Source: Valencia hispanica (Eukaryota; Chordata; Actinopteri; Cyprinodontiformes; Valenciidae). Taken from it: a DNA stretch of 64,000 nucleotides. The translations under genes and the position numbers were made by a program. The notes under the pieces were generated by a model that did no database searches, was not told where the DNA came from, and was given only the letters and a program-made list of their open reading frames with translations. Location of the stretch: NCBI GenBank assembly GCA_963556495.2, contig OY747716.1, positions 27,700,818 through 27,764,817 of the forward strand, read 5' to 3'. The number at the start of each line of letters is the position of its first letter. The first letter of the stretch is position 1. This document shows positions 48,640 through 60,114 of the stretch, in pieces.

Positions 48640-49604
48640 AGTCTTGAGCCTGTTGTTAAAAAAATTGAGCGTTCTCTGTGGCCCTGAGGTCCTCCGGCAG
48701 CCTGTTCCAGAGGTGAGGGAACATAGTAATGGAAAGACGCCTCACCATGAGTGTGTGTCCTGACTTTAGGGATGGCAAGGAGACGGCTGCCAGAGGAGCG
48801 CAGAGACCGTGAAGGTTCATATGGTAAAAGCAGTTCTGAAAGATAAGAAAGCCCAAGACCATTAAGACTCTTAAAAACCATTAAAAGAACCTTAAAATCG
48901 TTCCTTAATGCAAGCCAATGCACTTATTTTCAGACAGGTGTAATGTGCTTCCGCCTCCCGGTCTTCGTCAGGACACGTGCTGGTGAATTTTGTAGAAATT
49001 GTAAACCTGAGATATTCTTTTTGGGAAGACCAGAAAGCAGGGCATTACAGTGATCAATCCTACTGGTGACAAAAGCATGCATCAGTGTCTCAGTGTTGGC
49101 CCGAGAGAGAATGGGGCGGACTCTGGCAATGTTCTTTATGATAAAAAACCTATTTTAGTAATATTTTTAATGTGATGGATTAAAGGGCTCATAATCAAAA
49201 CTCACGCCCAGGTTCTTCACTTGTAAAGAAGGATTAAAAGACAGTGATTGTAGTTTTGGTAAAAGTTTCTCTTTCTGAGCCTCAGGGCCGATGACTAAAA
49301 CCTCAGTTTTGTCCTGGCTGAGCTGGAGAAAGTTTTCTGCCATTCAGGATTTGATGTCTAAAATGCTTTTAAAAAGTGCATCCCTTGGCCATGCGTCATC
49401 AAGAGACATGGAGATGTACAACTGTGTATCGTCAGCATAACTGTGAAAGCTAACTCCACGTCTTCTGATGACACTGCCAAGAGGGAGCATATAAAGGTTC
49501 ATTAACACTGGGCCTAAAATTAAACCCTGGGGTACACAGCATGTTTTTTTGTGTACCTTAGAGGAGCAGGTATCTAAACTTACCATAAAATTGCAGGGTT
49601 GCAT
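48640..49604 (-). pseudogene. L2-clade reverse transcriptase, catalytic core to C-terminus (degenerate)
   Basis: The frame from 49604 includes [20 protein letters not shown] (family VPQGS-LGP) and [14 protein letters not shown]; the catalytic YADD is intact at 49428-49439. Further pieces, in changing frames, are LQLSQDKTEVLVIGPEAQ, LQVKNLGV, NIARVRPILSRANTETLMHA then FVTSRIDHCNALLSGLPKKN, FKVLLMVFKSLNGLGLSYLS, LLPYEPSRSLRSSGSRLLAI and NRLPEDLRATENAQF. The order is that of an intact RT 3' half, but at least five frame breaks or stops separate the pieces. It cannot encode an active enzyme. Confidence 0.9.
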
Positions 49605-49715
49605 TTGTTGGGTTTATGATTTTTAGTCCGCCTTCTGCTGATAATGACAGGTATGAATGAGGTAGGGCAAAGTCCAAGTGCAATATGTGAGTTATTGTTA
49701 AAATCAGAGCTCAGT

Positions 49716-50240
49716 TCATAGAGCAGGGACCAGCTGGACATCAGGATATGGCGGAGGGGGCAGGTGGGGCAGGCGGTCTAGACAGGGGGGGGGGCGTGGA
49801 CATGCCAGACTCCTTGCCAGCATGCAGGTGTCCTGTTTGTTTAGGTGAAACCCATCCACCTCAAACAGGTGCCTCCTGCCCCAGAAAATGTTAAATTTGT
49901 CTATAAAACCAATGTTGTGCATCACGGTGCATTCCTCTGCCAATGGTGGGAGTGGGTTAAAACAGACACATGTGAGCTTTTTAAAAGATTTAAAAAGGGG
50001 GATAAAATCACGCTTCAGGAGCTCAGACTGCTGCTTATAATTGTCATTGGTGCCAGCATGAATTGTAATTTTACTCACACATTTGCGGAGTTGAATGAGG
50101 TCCAGGATCTTTTCTGCGATGTCCATTATGGTGGCTCCAGGGAAAGACCGAGTGAGGGCTCCTCTCATCCTCTCATCCTCACATTCCTCACAATGAAGTC
50201 ACCGATGATGAGCGTGGTGGGGGGCAGGTCTGCACGCTGT
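49716..50240 (-). pseudogene. LINE ORF1 esterase-like (SGNH hydrolase) segment
   Basis: The upstream piece reads TLIIGDFIVRNVRMRG, corresponding to the GDS block of SGNH/GDSL esterases found in ORF1 of CR1/L2 LINEs, but with Phe where the catalytic Ser is expected (50195-50203). An exact 8-bp tandem duplication (50162-50169 and 50170-50177) then breaks the frame. The 150-codon frame from 50168 continues with ALTRSFPGATIMDIAEKI, KITIHAGTNDN (GxND block) and VDGFHLN (catalytic D-x-x-H, 49845-49856). The last 25 residues are Pro-rich junk. So two independent lesions, a lost Ser and a frameshift, disable it. Confidence 0.8.
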
Positions 50241-50344
50241 TGACGATGGCCAGAGGTTTGTTCACCCTCTCGGGACAGGGAGGATATCACTCATGTTACG
50301 TTGTTGGCGCTAATGAAGTTAGGAACACACATTGGATCTACATT

Positions 50345-50480
50345 TATTACTATATTTATAAATAACCCCATGCCAGTCATATTCTATTTTGTGGCATTTA
50401 TCTGCTGGTCTGTGTAAATATTGTCTGATATTAAACTGGTCTGTGGCAGCAAAAAAAAAAAAAAGATTGGGGACCACTAC
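50345..50480. mobile_element. hAT transposon end fragment
   Basis: The sequence aaactggtctgtggcagc, a poly-A tract, then gattggggaccactac reads on the other strand as GTAGTGGTCCCCAATC followed by decayed GGACCGG-type subterminal repeats (cagaccagc). These are typical of one end of a vertebrate hAT family. The other end is not found nearby. Confidence 0.6.
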
Positions 50481-50499
50481 TCTAACAGGCTTGGTTCCA

Positions 50500-50690
50500 G
50501 CAATGTATTTACCAGCATCCATCTTTCCATAAACTCTGACTAGCTTCGCCAAGGAAAGTCTTGTTGAAAGTAAGTAAAACTAATATGATGACCCAGTGAT
50601 TCCCATGACCTGAATCCAAATGAAAATCTATGCAAAGAACTGAAGACCATACCACATAGAAAGAAAGTTCTAGATTTGAAGACAGTTTTT
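50500..50690 (+). pseudogene. Tc1-like transposase fragment
   Basis: The frame at 50604-50648 reads HDLNPNENLCKELKT, a decayed form of the SPDLNPIENLW-KELK motif that carries the third catalytic residue of Tc1-like transposases. The Glu is retained (NENL) but the Trp is Cys. The preceding part (ccatctttccataaactctg) may come from another Tc1 region in the opposite sense. Short and truncated. Confidence 0.6.
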
Positions 50691-50892
50691 GTGAAAGAAT
50701 TGGTCAAAATAACACCTTAGTAATACATGTGATCAACTGCTCCATACAGGAGTTAAGATTTCATTACCAAAAACGTTATTTTAACCAACTACTCATTAAA
50801 GTAAGTGTGTTCAATTTTGTCATTTGGGTTCATTACGCAATATTAGTAATTGTTTTGATTTCTTTGTATGTGTGGATTTATTGGGCTTTTGC

Positions 50893-50946
50893 TGACATTT
50901 GGTATGATATTTGTTGTGAATTGACACTATTAATAAACTGAACTGA
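50893..50946 (+). mobile_element. L2 3'-tail fragment
   Basis: ttgttgtgaattgacactat followed by taataaactgaactgatg matches the last 50 bases of the L2 copy that ends at 30.9 kb, with several differences. No UTR body precedes it. Confidence 0.6.
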
Positions 50947-53036
50947 TGTGAATTTCATGTCAATGGCCTGATTAAAAAATATATTAACCAAATATGTTGT
51001 GTTCAATCCTTTACTTTACCCATTGTGTTTCTTTTTGCATTTGTACCATGTTTGTTTGTTTTTAGCAGACTTTTGTAGTTATCGCTTAATAAAAACAAGC
51101 CTCGGAAACATTTACCACACTGTTGCAGCTGAAGAATAGAGAGCAGAGACACGAGCAACGTGTAATAATACTGCTAATGACAATGATAATGATGCCATCA
51201 CGCCTACGCCCGCCCACCCTCTTCATAATGGGAAAGCAGCTAAAGGGCGTGTTCAACAAGCTGGAGAGGCAGGAGGATGATTCTGGAGTAAATCACTTGT
51301 GGAAAGGTGAAATGTGGCCAGCACGAGTCCACCTAATCCATGCCAGACATGTGCAGAACACCAGAGGAGCAGGTGCAAACAATTGAAGCAGCTGTCAGTG
51401 AGCTGCCGTGATCTCTTTTGATATCTTAATTGTTAGTCAATCCAACAGCAATTTTGGCAGCATTGCTGTCAGCCCCAGGACTTGCCCTCGCTCAGCTCCC
51501 ATCTGTCTGGGGGCTTGCAGAGCTCTGGTTCTTTCGTAACTGAGGGCCCATCTCCTCTGGATGTGTGTGTCCAGCCCATCGAGCATCTCAGAGGGAAATC
51601 GGGCTTGATTGCTGCCATTTCCGCTCGCTTTGGTGGTTTGGGTCAGGGCGCAGGCTTATGCTGATAATTGCCATGTTTCAGAACTACTGGAATTTGTCGA
51701 GCCTCCAAGCTGAACTGCGTCCCCCCAACCCCATGTCTGTTCAATACCCCCAAAACATTGTGATTAGCATAAGAGCAGAGTGAGTGTCAGGACAGATTTA
51801 GGCCCACAACCTGAGACTCTCCAGAAAACTCCCCACTATGAAGTCGTAAGGACAGGGGTGAGTAAGTGCAACGAGGCTCAAGCTCCACAACAGTGGGATC
51901 ACTCAGTCATACAGGACACAGCTCCAAGGTGCATATGGGCTATTAGAGTTCCCAAAAAACTAAGTGTTTTTATGATGAAAAGCAAGAGTACCATTCACAA
52001 GTACAAACACATAAAGCAAACACACATTCACAGACATCCAAGAGGCGTCATTATGAAGAGATAACTCACAGTGGAGTGACAGTGAGGGACCTGCCTCTGC
52101 TCATTCAAAGCGAGATCAGCCTTTACTCTCTGCCCGGCCTGACCCTCTCCATGATTTATGTGGCCCCGGTAAGCCACTTCTATTTGAGGGGGCCCTGGGA
52201 GGAATGAAAGTGTTAACAGTGGGGTGTTGAGGACACTTGGGTGCGCAGAGGAGAGTTATGAGTTTTCTCAGCTGAGAGTCCAGCTTTGGGTTTCTGACAT
52301 TGTTTTCATCTTGGTAAGGGCGGGAAGAGCAGAATAGTAAAAGGTAGCAGGGGGGAGTGGACAGGAGGACTGGAAGTGGGGATGGGGTGTTTCCACGGGG
52401 CCCGCAGGCTTGAACTCCACAGCTGAACCACTGACCCTAACCATCCATCAGTGCTGGAGTGAGACAAGGCAGGGGCAGGGGTATGTGGCAGGAGGGGGCA
52501 TGAGTCAAGTCTAGGGCTGGTGATTGGGGCTGAAGGGACTTTAATGGGTGTTGCTACATTGGAGGGGCAAGTCACCGGGGAAGGAGGGGTTACACAAAAA
52601 GGAAAAGCCACTATACTGTAAAAATCTGGAAATGTTAGAGCCCAAGTGGTCTGGTTAGTACATTATAACAAGAAACTTTCAATGGTTTTAAATGTTGGGC
52701 ACTGACATTGAATTTAAGCTTGTGTTTCGGCATCATTTTATTGCCTTATCTAGTTTTGCAACAGTGCTAATGCTAAAGTCCAACTTGCTAGCAAGCTGAG
52801 CCTCTTGTCTCTGATGCAATCACAGCCAATGAATGGCACACATTAGGTGCAATTGTCAAGGAAAGCATTTATCTTTACGGAATTGATCTAAAATCTTGTT
52901 ACTATTTCAGTCAATTTGAGTTGCTTAAACCCAAAACGGTCACAGAAAATATGTTAGAAATTTGACATTTTCAGGTTATAGGTCCCATCTAAATGCAGCC
53001 TGCACAAAGACCCTGGAAGTATTTTTTCTTTCTATA
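50947..53036. other. non-coding interval, candidate conserved blocks 51120-51720 and 52080-52610
   Basis: 51120-51720 is high-complexity and repeat-free, with well-formed words such as gatatcttaattgttagtca and cattgctgtcagcccc. 52080-52610 is G-rich on the plus strand. ORFs up to 101 codons on both strands are unrecognised. It may be regulatory. 52620-53036 has no signal. Confidence 0.4.
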
Positions 53037-53687
53037 GAAGCTACACCTGGTCTTAAGCAGGAGTGAAGGTAAGGTATACCAGGTAAGAAGGGAAAAAAAC
53101 AGAAGCTACACCTGGTCAGGTGTTCTGTTTGGCTGTGATGCCTTCCTGAAGGGGGGCATTGGCCTGGATGATGCTCCCAGCCACTGAACGTTCTCCTCTC
53201 CTGTTATTAACTTTTTATTTTATTTCACATAGAAAGTACTCCTACATCAGTTCTTCTGTTTCTTTTTTATCTATCTGCTCTGTCTTCTCAAACCCCCAGC
53301 CAGTCATGATAGATAGCTGCTCATACTGAGCCAGGTTCTGCTGGAGGTTTCTTCCTGTTAAAGGGGAGTTTTTCGTCTCCACTGTCGCTACATGCTTGCT
53401 CAGTTTAAGGGATCACTGTAAAGTCAACAACACTCGCTACTATCGTTAAAAGTTTGTCCAGGAGGAGTGAAAGCTGCAAGTCAATGACTTGTAACATTCT
53501 GCTGGGTTTCCTTTGATAGAAAACTTTTAAACTGATTAGAATACTGAAATGAATCTAATGCACGGATAAATATGTAGGAATAATTGGAATGTATGTATGT
53601 ATGACTGAACTGAAATAACTTTTCTTGTAAAATGCCTTAAGATGACATGTGTTTTGAATTGGAGCTATATGAATAAACTGAGTGGAT
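53037..53687 (+). mobile_element. L2-type LINE 3' UTR fragment
   Basis: It parallels the 3' UTR of the copy at 29.7-30.9 kb in order: gctacacctggtc, ggcattggcctggatgatgc, tctgctctgtcttctcaaac, gaggtttcttcctgttaaag, tgctcagtttaaggga, and the tail ttaagatgacatgtgttttg then ataaactga. No RT coding part is present. The first 17 bases (agaagctacacctggtc) occur twice, at 53037 and 53101, so a 64-bp segment is duplicated at its 5' edge. Confidence 0.85.
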
Positions 53688-55973
53688 TGACCTGACCCTG
53701 GAAGTCAGGCTTGCTGAACCTTTCTACTATAGTTGGACATTATTTGACATCTTTATATGCAGTATGTCATCTTTTCCATGGTAACTCAACAGAAATTTGC
53801 TTTGGGGATTAGCTACAATTGTCAGGTAAATGATTAACATGGCACCTCGTTAGAGATAATTTTAAAAGTTTGTTAATAGTTAGGTATCAGTTATCAAAAA
53901 TCTTTTTTTATTCTTTAGTTTTTTTAACATGGTTAGGTGGGATGTATAAATGTCTTTTATCTGCTAAACTTACTTAAATTCTTCTCAGAAACATATATTA
54001 ATATAGTATCTACCTATATAAAAGTAGAAAATTATTACACCAGTTTTACAGACTATTCCAGCTGAATAAAAAAAAGGTGTTTATGTTATATTCTATTCAT
54101 AGTATATTCCCAAAATGGACCAAACAACATGAGTTTAACTCAGTAAAAATCCTTTGGATTTCTTCCATTTTTGTGAGATTTTGACTGAGCTCAAAGAGCA
54201 AGTACAACCCTCCCCCCATATGGGTTTCAGCTGTTGCCTACCACTCACTGTCACTTTGTTCCACACACCCACACACACAATGCAAAGCCAAAGGTAGATT
54301 GGACCCCGACATTCATCCCTCAGAGGAGACCTGGCCCAAAGCCAGCAAAGCCTGAACTGGGGCCCCTGTCGCAACGACAGACTAAAAGGAGCACTAATGG
54401 TTAACTATGTTGAAGAGTCCAGAGTAGACTGAAGAGACTGAGTAGACTGTTGGAACTCTATAACACATATTCCAGTTTCACAAGAGGCCAAAGACGGAGC
54501 CTTGTGTCGGTGGTATTAGCAGTTATAGGGGTGACTGTGTTTGTCTGCTTCACACTGTGTAAAAGATGGCTCAGAGGATGAAGACATGAAGTGGCTGGAA
54601 GGGGAAGTGAGATAGGAACCAAAAGAGTTTATGGCCCTCCCAGTTAGGATATGGCACTGCAGTGCGAACAAATCCATGAGCAAGCGAAACCACTGTTTTA
54701 AATAGCAGGTATCTGGTGTCAGCCTGCCCTGAGAGAGGTCTTCTCTATCAATATGTTCCTTTGCCCTTGTCTGCTCCTGATATCTTTATCTTGTCAGGAG
54801 CTCTCCTGTATGTTCCACCTCAATGGCTTCCGTCTGTGCAGCTGGAACCCTGCTGGTCGATCCACCATGGTTGCTTGAGGCTGGGCCAAGAGCAGGACAG
54901 AATTAGGCCCTGGTGGGAGGGTAAGATGCTGTGGGGGTGAGCTGAAGGCAGTCTCATGTCAACCTGTTGTCTGAAGGGGCCTCATTACACAGACGCCAAT
55001 GTAGAAGCTTTTAGAGGGTAATTAGACCATTATAGATAGCCGGGGGAATAAATCAGCACTCGCTACATCCTCTGAATAAATGAGATGTTAAAAAGAGCAG
55101 CTATTCGGCTCAGTTACTGCATGTGCAAATGCTTCCTTTTTGTTGTTATCTGCACAATAATAACCCCCCAAAAAACACACATTTCCTTAGTATGCTGGTA
55201 AAAAAAAAAAAAACATTTTAATCTTGCAAATTTTTTAGAGAGCAGATTTCTATCACCGGATTTCTAACATGTTGTTACTGACTTGTACAGAGTTCTGGTG
55301 GCGAGAGGAAGCCTCAGTTGCTCTTTCCTGTAATTTCGAGCTTACCCTGAGATGAAAATGGGAGCTGGATTGTGGGAAATGACAGATGCGGCTCGGGAGG
55401 GCCATTGAAGAGGTCATGTGTCATCACGGGGTCGCACATGCCCTTTGAGGGGAAGCCGAGGGGGTGGGGCTCTGGGGGGGTTTTACCTTCCAACACTAAC
55501 CTGGTGGGACGAGGCCTGGGAACTCGGACTCGGCAGACATCACCAGCGACATCAGCAGAAACTCTGTCACTTCCCCGACTTCCAGTATAATCTCTGCCTT
55601 CAACTGAAGGCGTCTCAAATGTTGCACCTATAAATCATGGCCATCATGTGTTGTGGCGGCCAGTTTTTCTGACAGACAGGCGCCTGCTCTGTTTCATCCC
55701 TTACTCCCTCTTGCTTTCTCTTTTACTCTCTTGCAATAACTTGCAGTGTGTGTATGCTTGTGTCAGAGGGAGAAAGAGGGGAACCTATGTGTGATTTTTA
55801 TAGACATCAGTTACTTACCTGCTCACATATGATACCCCTGCAGCCTGCTTGGGCAGATGGCTATTACTTTCCAGTTGTGAAAATCAAGCCTATATAAACA
55901 CAGGCAAGACCGAGATGCACTGGACCAAGTGCAAGGTCCCTCTGATAGATAGTATTCGTCAGTGAGTGCGTAG
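53688..55973. other. non-coding interval, candidate conserved blocks 54700-55100 and 55370-55660
   Basis: 53700-54130 is AT-rich. 54700-55100 and 55370-55660 are repeat-free and GC-moderate with TAATTA-like and TGACAG-like words. No exon is supported; ORFs up to 79 codons only. Confidence 0.4.
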
Positions 55974-56027
55974 GTGTGTGTGTGCGTGCGTGTGTGTGTG
56001 TGTGCTCCTGTGTGTGTGTGTGTGTGA
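55974..56027. repeat. imperfect (TG)n microsatellite
   Basis: TG repeats with GTGC variants and one gctcc interruption. Confidence 0.9.
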
Positions 56028-57565
56028 TGGGGTGTGAGGATGAGGGCTGATTCTCTGGCGTCTGTCATGCACGGCCTATCCTGTGGAAATCATTAAGTAG
56101 GAGCATTAGGCCGTCACTTCCTGGCAAAGAATGCAAGTGAGATGAGTGGCTTTATCACTGTCCAGGACAGGTGGGAACTTTATTGGAGGGAGAGCAGAAT
56201 TAGAGTCAGATATTCAACTATTCAGGCTTGATTGCTTCCTGTTTAATTGACACTTTCCTTCATGCTCCTCTTATTCTTTTCCAAACCTTAGGAATAACGT
56301 ATGCGTAACGTAATGGGGCACACTGGTAAAAATGTGCGAAAAGACTCATAGCAAATTTGCTTTGAGCGTAATCACATGTTGACAATTTTTTACAGAAAAA
56401 CCCAACCGTAAATTGAATAAATGTATTCTGGAGGTGGGATCCTGTATTAGGAAATAACTTTATTAACATAGTAACCGGGAGAAAAAGTGTTGGTACCGCT
56501 GCTGGTGATAATCCTGTTTTCCCAATAGGATGGTATGTATCTTTTTACAATAACTTTTCACATAAGAGTGAAGCAAACGGAGAGAGAGATCTTTGATCAT
56601 TCCTCTTTGCACAACTTCTAGATTGTCCACAGTCCTGAGACCTCTCTGATGCTCTCTTCTATTCAGCTCATGCCATATAGATTTTTTTCTATAAGATTTA
56701 GTTCTGGGGACTGAGATGAGCGTAGGAAAATGATGATTTTGTGTCCAAGAACCCATTTCTATGTTAATTTATCAATATGTTTTGAATCCTTCTGGTTGTT
56801 CTGACATATTTTCAGTGTACTGGTTGTCAGCAATCTTTGTACTTAGGCCTACATCTTTTTTGTATTATTTAGTCCATGAGGCCTTGCAAGAGAAACAAGC
56901 CCACATCATCACACATCATCCACCACGTTTAATACCAGGCATAAGGTTCTTTTTCACTTATTCAAGCTCTGTTTCATGCCTAACTTATCTTCTGACCAAA
57001 GCGCACCGTTCAATTTAATGGTACTTTAGCAAATTCCACATTTAAAATATATTTAAATTAAAGGGGGATTTTTGTTTTTCCAGAGCGTGATTCTGCATTG
57101 AAGAGTTTTTCATATTTGTATTGCAACTTTTCCCTTAATTTATACATACATATAAGCAGTAAAAAACATTAAAATCCACAGCCTTATGGGGGCAGCTCTG
57201 ACTTGCAGACACCCATCTGTAATTTTCCGGTTTCATTAATTGTGGCCACCTCATGTTGGGCTGAAACACAAGCCGCTCCGCGTCTTGAAACTCTAGATTC
57301 CTTTTAGTGCCAAGGTTGGCCCGCCGTGTTGCCTCTCTCGTGGAATCTGCAGTCATGTGACTCGAACTGCAGCGTCCCCAAACCGCCGAGGTTATTGATC
57401 ACGGGCCGGCTCGCTGCTTCGCGCGGGACATTTACTGTATAGCCCACTTTACCGCACACCAGAGAGCTGCGTGCGGGGATCATATCTTCTGCTGCAGCCC
57501 ACAGTCAATCTATAATAACCTGGTAAATAATTCAAAACGGGATGGCCTGAAAAATAATAAATCTG
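56028..57565. other. non-coding interval with CpG-dense block 57270-57480
   Basis: 56030-56260 is high-complexity and may be conserved. 56280-57130 is AT-rich with no signal. 57270-57480 has roughly 19 CpG dinucleotides in about 210 bases (for example gggccggctcgctgcttcgc), far above the rest of the window, in which CpG is sparse outside transposons. That is compatible with an unmethylated regulatory element or promoter. A 73-codon minus-strand ORF (57356-57135) starts inside it but is not recognised. Confidence 0.45.
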
Positions 57566-57602
57566 TTATTATTATTGTTATTATTATTATTATTATTATT
57601 AT

Positions 57603-57653
<51 letters not shown>
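57566..57653. repeat. compound (TTA)n-(TAG)n microsatellite
   Basis: A run of TTA units switches cleanly to TAG units at about 57604, with the same period maintained across the junction. Confidence 0.95.
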
Positions 57654-57960
57654 AAGTGTTATTATTACTATGTAATGTCTATGTAGCCTATCGATTAAAT
57701 ATTTTGTTTCACATAATACAATATTTTGACAGTTAGTTTATTTTTACGTATTTTATTGCATAGAAATCCAACAGCACATTAAGGAAATTAAATAATTGTA
57801 CTTTTGCCAAAATAAAATAAAATGCAGGTGAAACTAATTTCTTATTTGTTCTCTGCACACTCCTATTTTACCACTGAATAGTGTTCATTACATAAAATTG
57901 TCTATTTATTTTTAACATAATTTTATTTTTTTAAAGCATGTATGTTTATTGTTATTAGCC

Positions 57961-58015
57961 TATTATTGGTATTATTACTATTATTATTATTATCATTATT
58001 ATTATTATTATTATT
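57961..58015. repeat. imperfect (TTA)n microsatellite
   Basis: ATT/TTA repeats with two or three interruptions. Confidence 0.9.
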
Positions 58016-60114
58016 AACTAGCCATTGTATCAAAAAGTTACAGCAACATTCATTTGCGGAGATTTTTCCTTTATATAGCCCTATGAGTTATTATTATTTT
58101 CAGTTCAATTCTTAGCCCCCCTTTTGATCTTTTATGCTCTTTTTAAACTGTGATTTTTCATTTAGGCTATGTTATTTCGATATTTTAAATGTCATTGGTA
58201 GGGTGAAAGACGTTCATTTTGAGCTGAAAGGTTTTATTAAAAACCCACTTTGGCAAAGGACTGTTTGTTTGAGACCATCTGAAGCTGTCCTCTCGGTTAA
58301 TTGGTGCGGAGTGCATATGAGGGCAGTGAGGCCGATCAGGTGTCTCTCTTTGTGGCTGCTGGCCTCCGCTTTGACAGCGGCACTCGGGAACTCATGTCCT
58401 GGAAGGCCGAGGCCACACAAATCTGGAGAACGGGTTCATGAACGCCTATCGCCATCTAGTGGACACAGAGAACAAGAGAAAGCAGAAGGGTCACTAATTG
58501 TTTGAATGATACATTATTTCAGATCATTTTCAAAAGATTTACAGTTATGTGTAAAAAGATGGTTTGTGCCAAACAACTCATTTGAGTTTTTGACTAGTTT
58601 GATTTATCTTATTAGCTCTGGCAATGGAGACATTCTTGTTACAGTTGTGCCTTTTGTATTTTTTAGTTTGCTGTAATTTTAATGTAGCCTACAGCCAATG
58701 AGCACCCTATAATAGTTATAATTTTTGAAAATATATGTAGGCTGTGTAAAATATATCGGATGACCTGAGATTGTATGGGGCCACCAAGGTGAACTTCACA
58801 TGGGGCCTCACATACAAATAAGCCCATGAGCCAGCAAGGCACCAGTAATATCAGTTTTAAATGGTTAAAAAATTTATTATTTGTGTGTTGCGCATCTAGC
58901 ACCCCTGAATTTCATGATTTGCTCTTAGGCCATCAATCAAATGGACTTCATTAAGGAATCTCTTACAATCTGAGGGACTTTGAAAGTATTTTTCTCTGAA
59001 TGTTCTGGGTTATGCTTATGTTTTTCTAACTTAGCTCTCTGTTTCTTAAGAGTTCATTTTATCCCTGTGTCTTACTCTATGATTGTCTGTAATATGTACA
59101 TGGTTACAGTTTTTATCTCCATTCCACTTTTTGTAGATGGATGTTCAGTTAGAAAGGCTCAGTATTTTCCTCAGAGTCTTCCCAGTATAAATACTAGTGC
59201 TTGTTTTTACCCCTTACTGGATTTTTCTCCTGTTTCCATCGTGTTTCCTGTTGCTCTTCGTTCCACTTCTACTCAGATTTTCAGATACCTTACTGCTTTT
59301 TTTTTCTTCACAGTTTTAGGTTTTGGACTTGGACCTTTATTAAATATCCACTTTAACAAGATTCTTCTTACCTGCTGTTTGTGTTTGGATTCAATAACAA
59401 AATAAACAGATGGTATGGGATTTTTTTTTTATCCTTAAATTATCACTGCACATTATTTATTGGAAAAAAAACTTCGAGCTTGTGTTGTTTCAGTATAGGT
59501 AGGGTTGTGATGGAGAGCCAAGTTTAATTTGTCATGTTTACAGGCATATTTATAAACTTTTATTTGATTGGCATTCAAAGCCTGCATGAAATATGACTCT
59601 AACACATACACAAGCAGGAGAAATGTTTAAAAAATGATGAGCTACCAAGATGAATCTATGACTTTCAAGATAATTATAAAAGCTACAAACACAGGTCCAT
59701 TTAAATACAAAATATATGACTGAAAACTTAATTTGTTTCAGTCATTCAATCAAAAAAAAACAGACCATCATTGATATCCTTTATTGGGGGGGGCGACATC
59801 AATGCAGTAATTCATGTAAAAGGAGCCCCACTGCAGTACTGGCTTCATTTTATATACTGTACTCAGACAAACTCTTCAGCAGATCAACATTTATGTATAA
59901 AAAATTTTTTTCTTTTTAATTGGTTTTGTGTAATATTTCAACTTTGTAACTTTAAAATTAATGTGAAAAAATGGTTGAAATGTATCACTCTTTGTGTAAG
60001 GAATCTACAGTTTTCTAATTAAATTAAATAAATTAATATTTATGGTGATATTCTATTTGACTAAGATTAAACAGTATAATTACAGCTAGTACAGTCATAT
60101 TTAATAAATTTGAA
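58016..60114. other. non-coding interval
   Basis: 58200-58500 is higher-complexity and ends with a CTCF-like word. 58980-59405 contains a 141-codon hydrophobic ORF that I consider spurious; the end of this stretch (tattaaatatccac ... aataaaataaac-like) could be a retroelement 3' end, but I cannot prove it. The rest is AT-rich. Confidence 0.35.
58450..58465. promoter_or_regulatory. possible CTCF-type site
   Basis: CGCCATCTAGTGGACA agrees with the reverse-strand CTCF consensus (CGCCCCCTGGTGGCCA-like) at most core positions. It is a single motif by eye, without a score. Confidence 0.3.

Larger units (their letters stand above)
48062..50290 (-). mobile_element. rearranged L2-type LINE (minus strand) with ORF1 esterase, partial RT, 3' UTR and tail
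   Basis: Read 5' to 3' on the minus strand: an ORF1 esterase-like segment (50240-49716), a short junction, the 3' part of the reverse transcriptase (49604-48640), then a 3' UTR ending in aaggcactttataaataaag followed by a gatt-repeat tail at 48062-48078. The endonuclease and N-terminal RT that should separate ORF1 from the RT core are missing, about 2 kb or more by family norms. Many stops and frameshifts occur. It is a different subfamily from the copy at 29.7-30.9 kb (different tail and protein detail). Confidence 0.85.

Noticed and set aside
49845..50243. 132-codon plus-strand ORF
   Set aside because: It is the antisense shadow of the LINE ORF1 esterase segment.
58980..59405. 141-codon hydrophobic ORF that looks like a membrane protein
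   Set aside because: Hydrophobicity follows from T-rich sequence; no family, start context or splice support.
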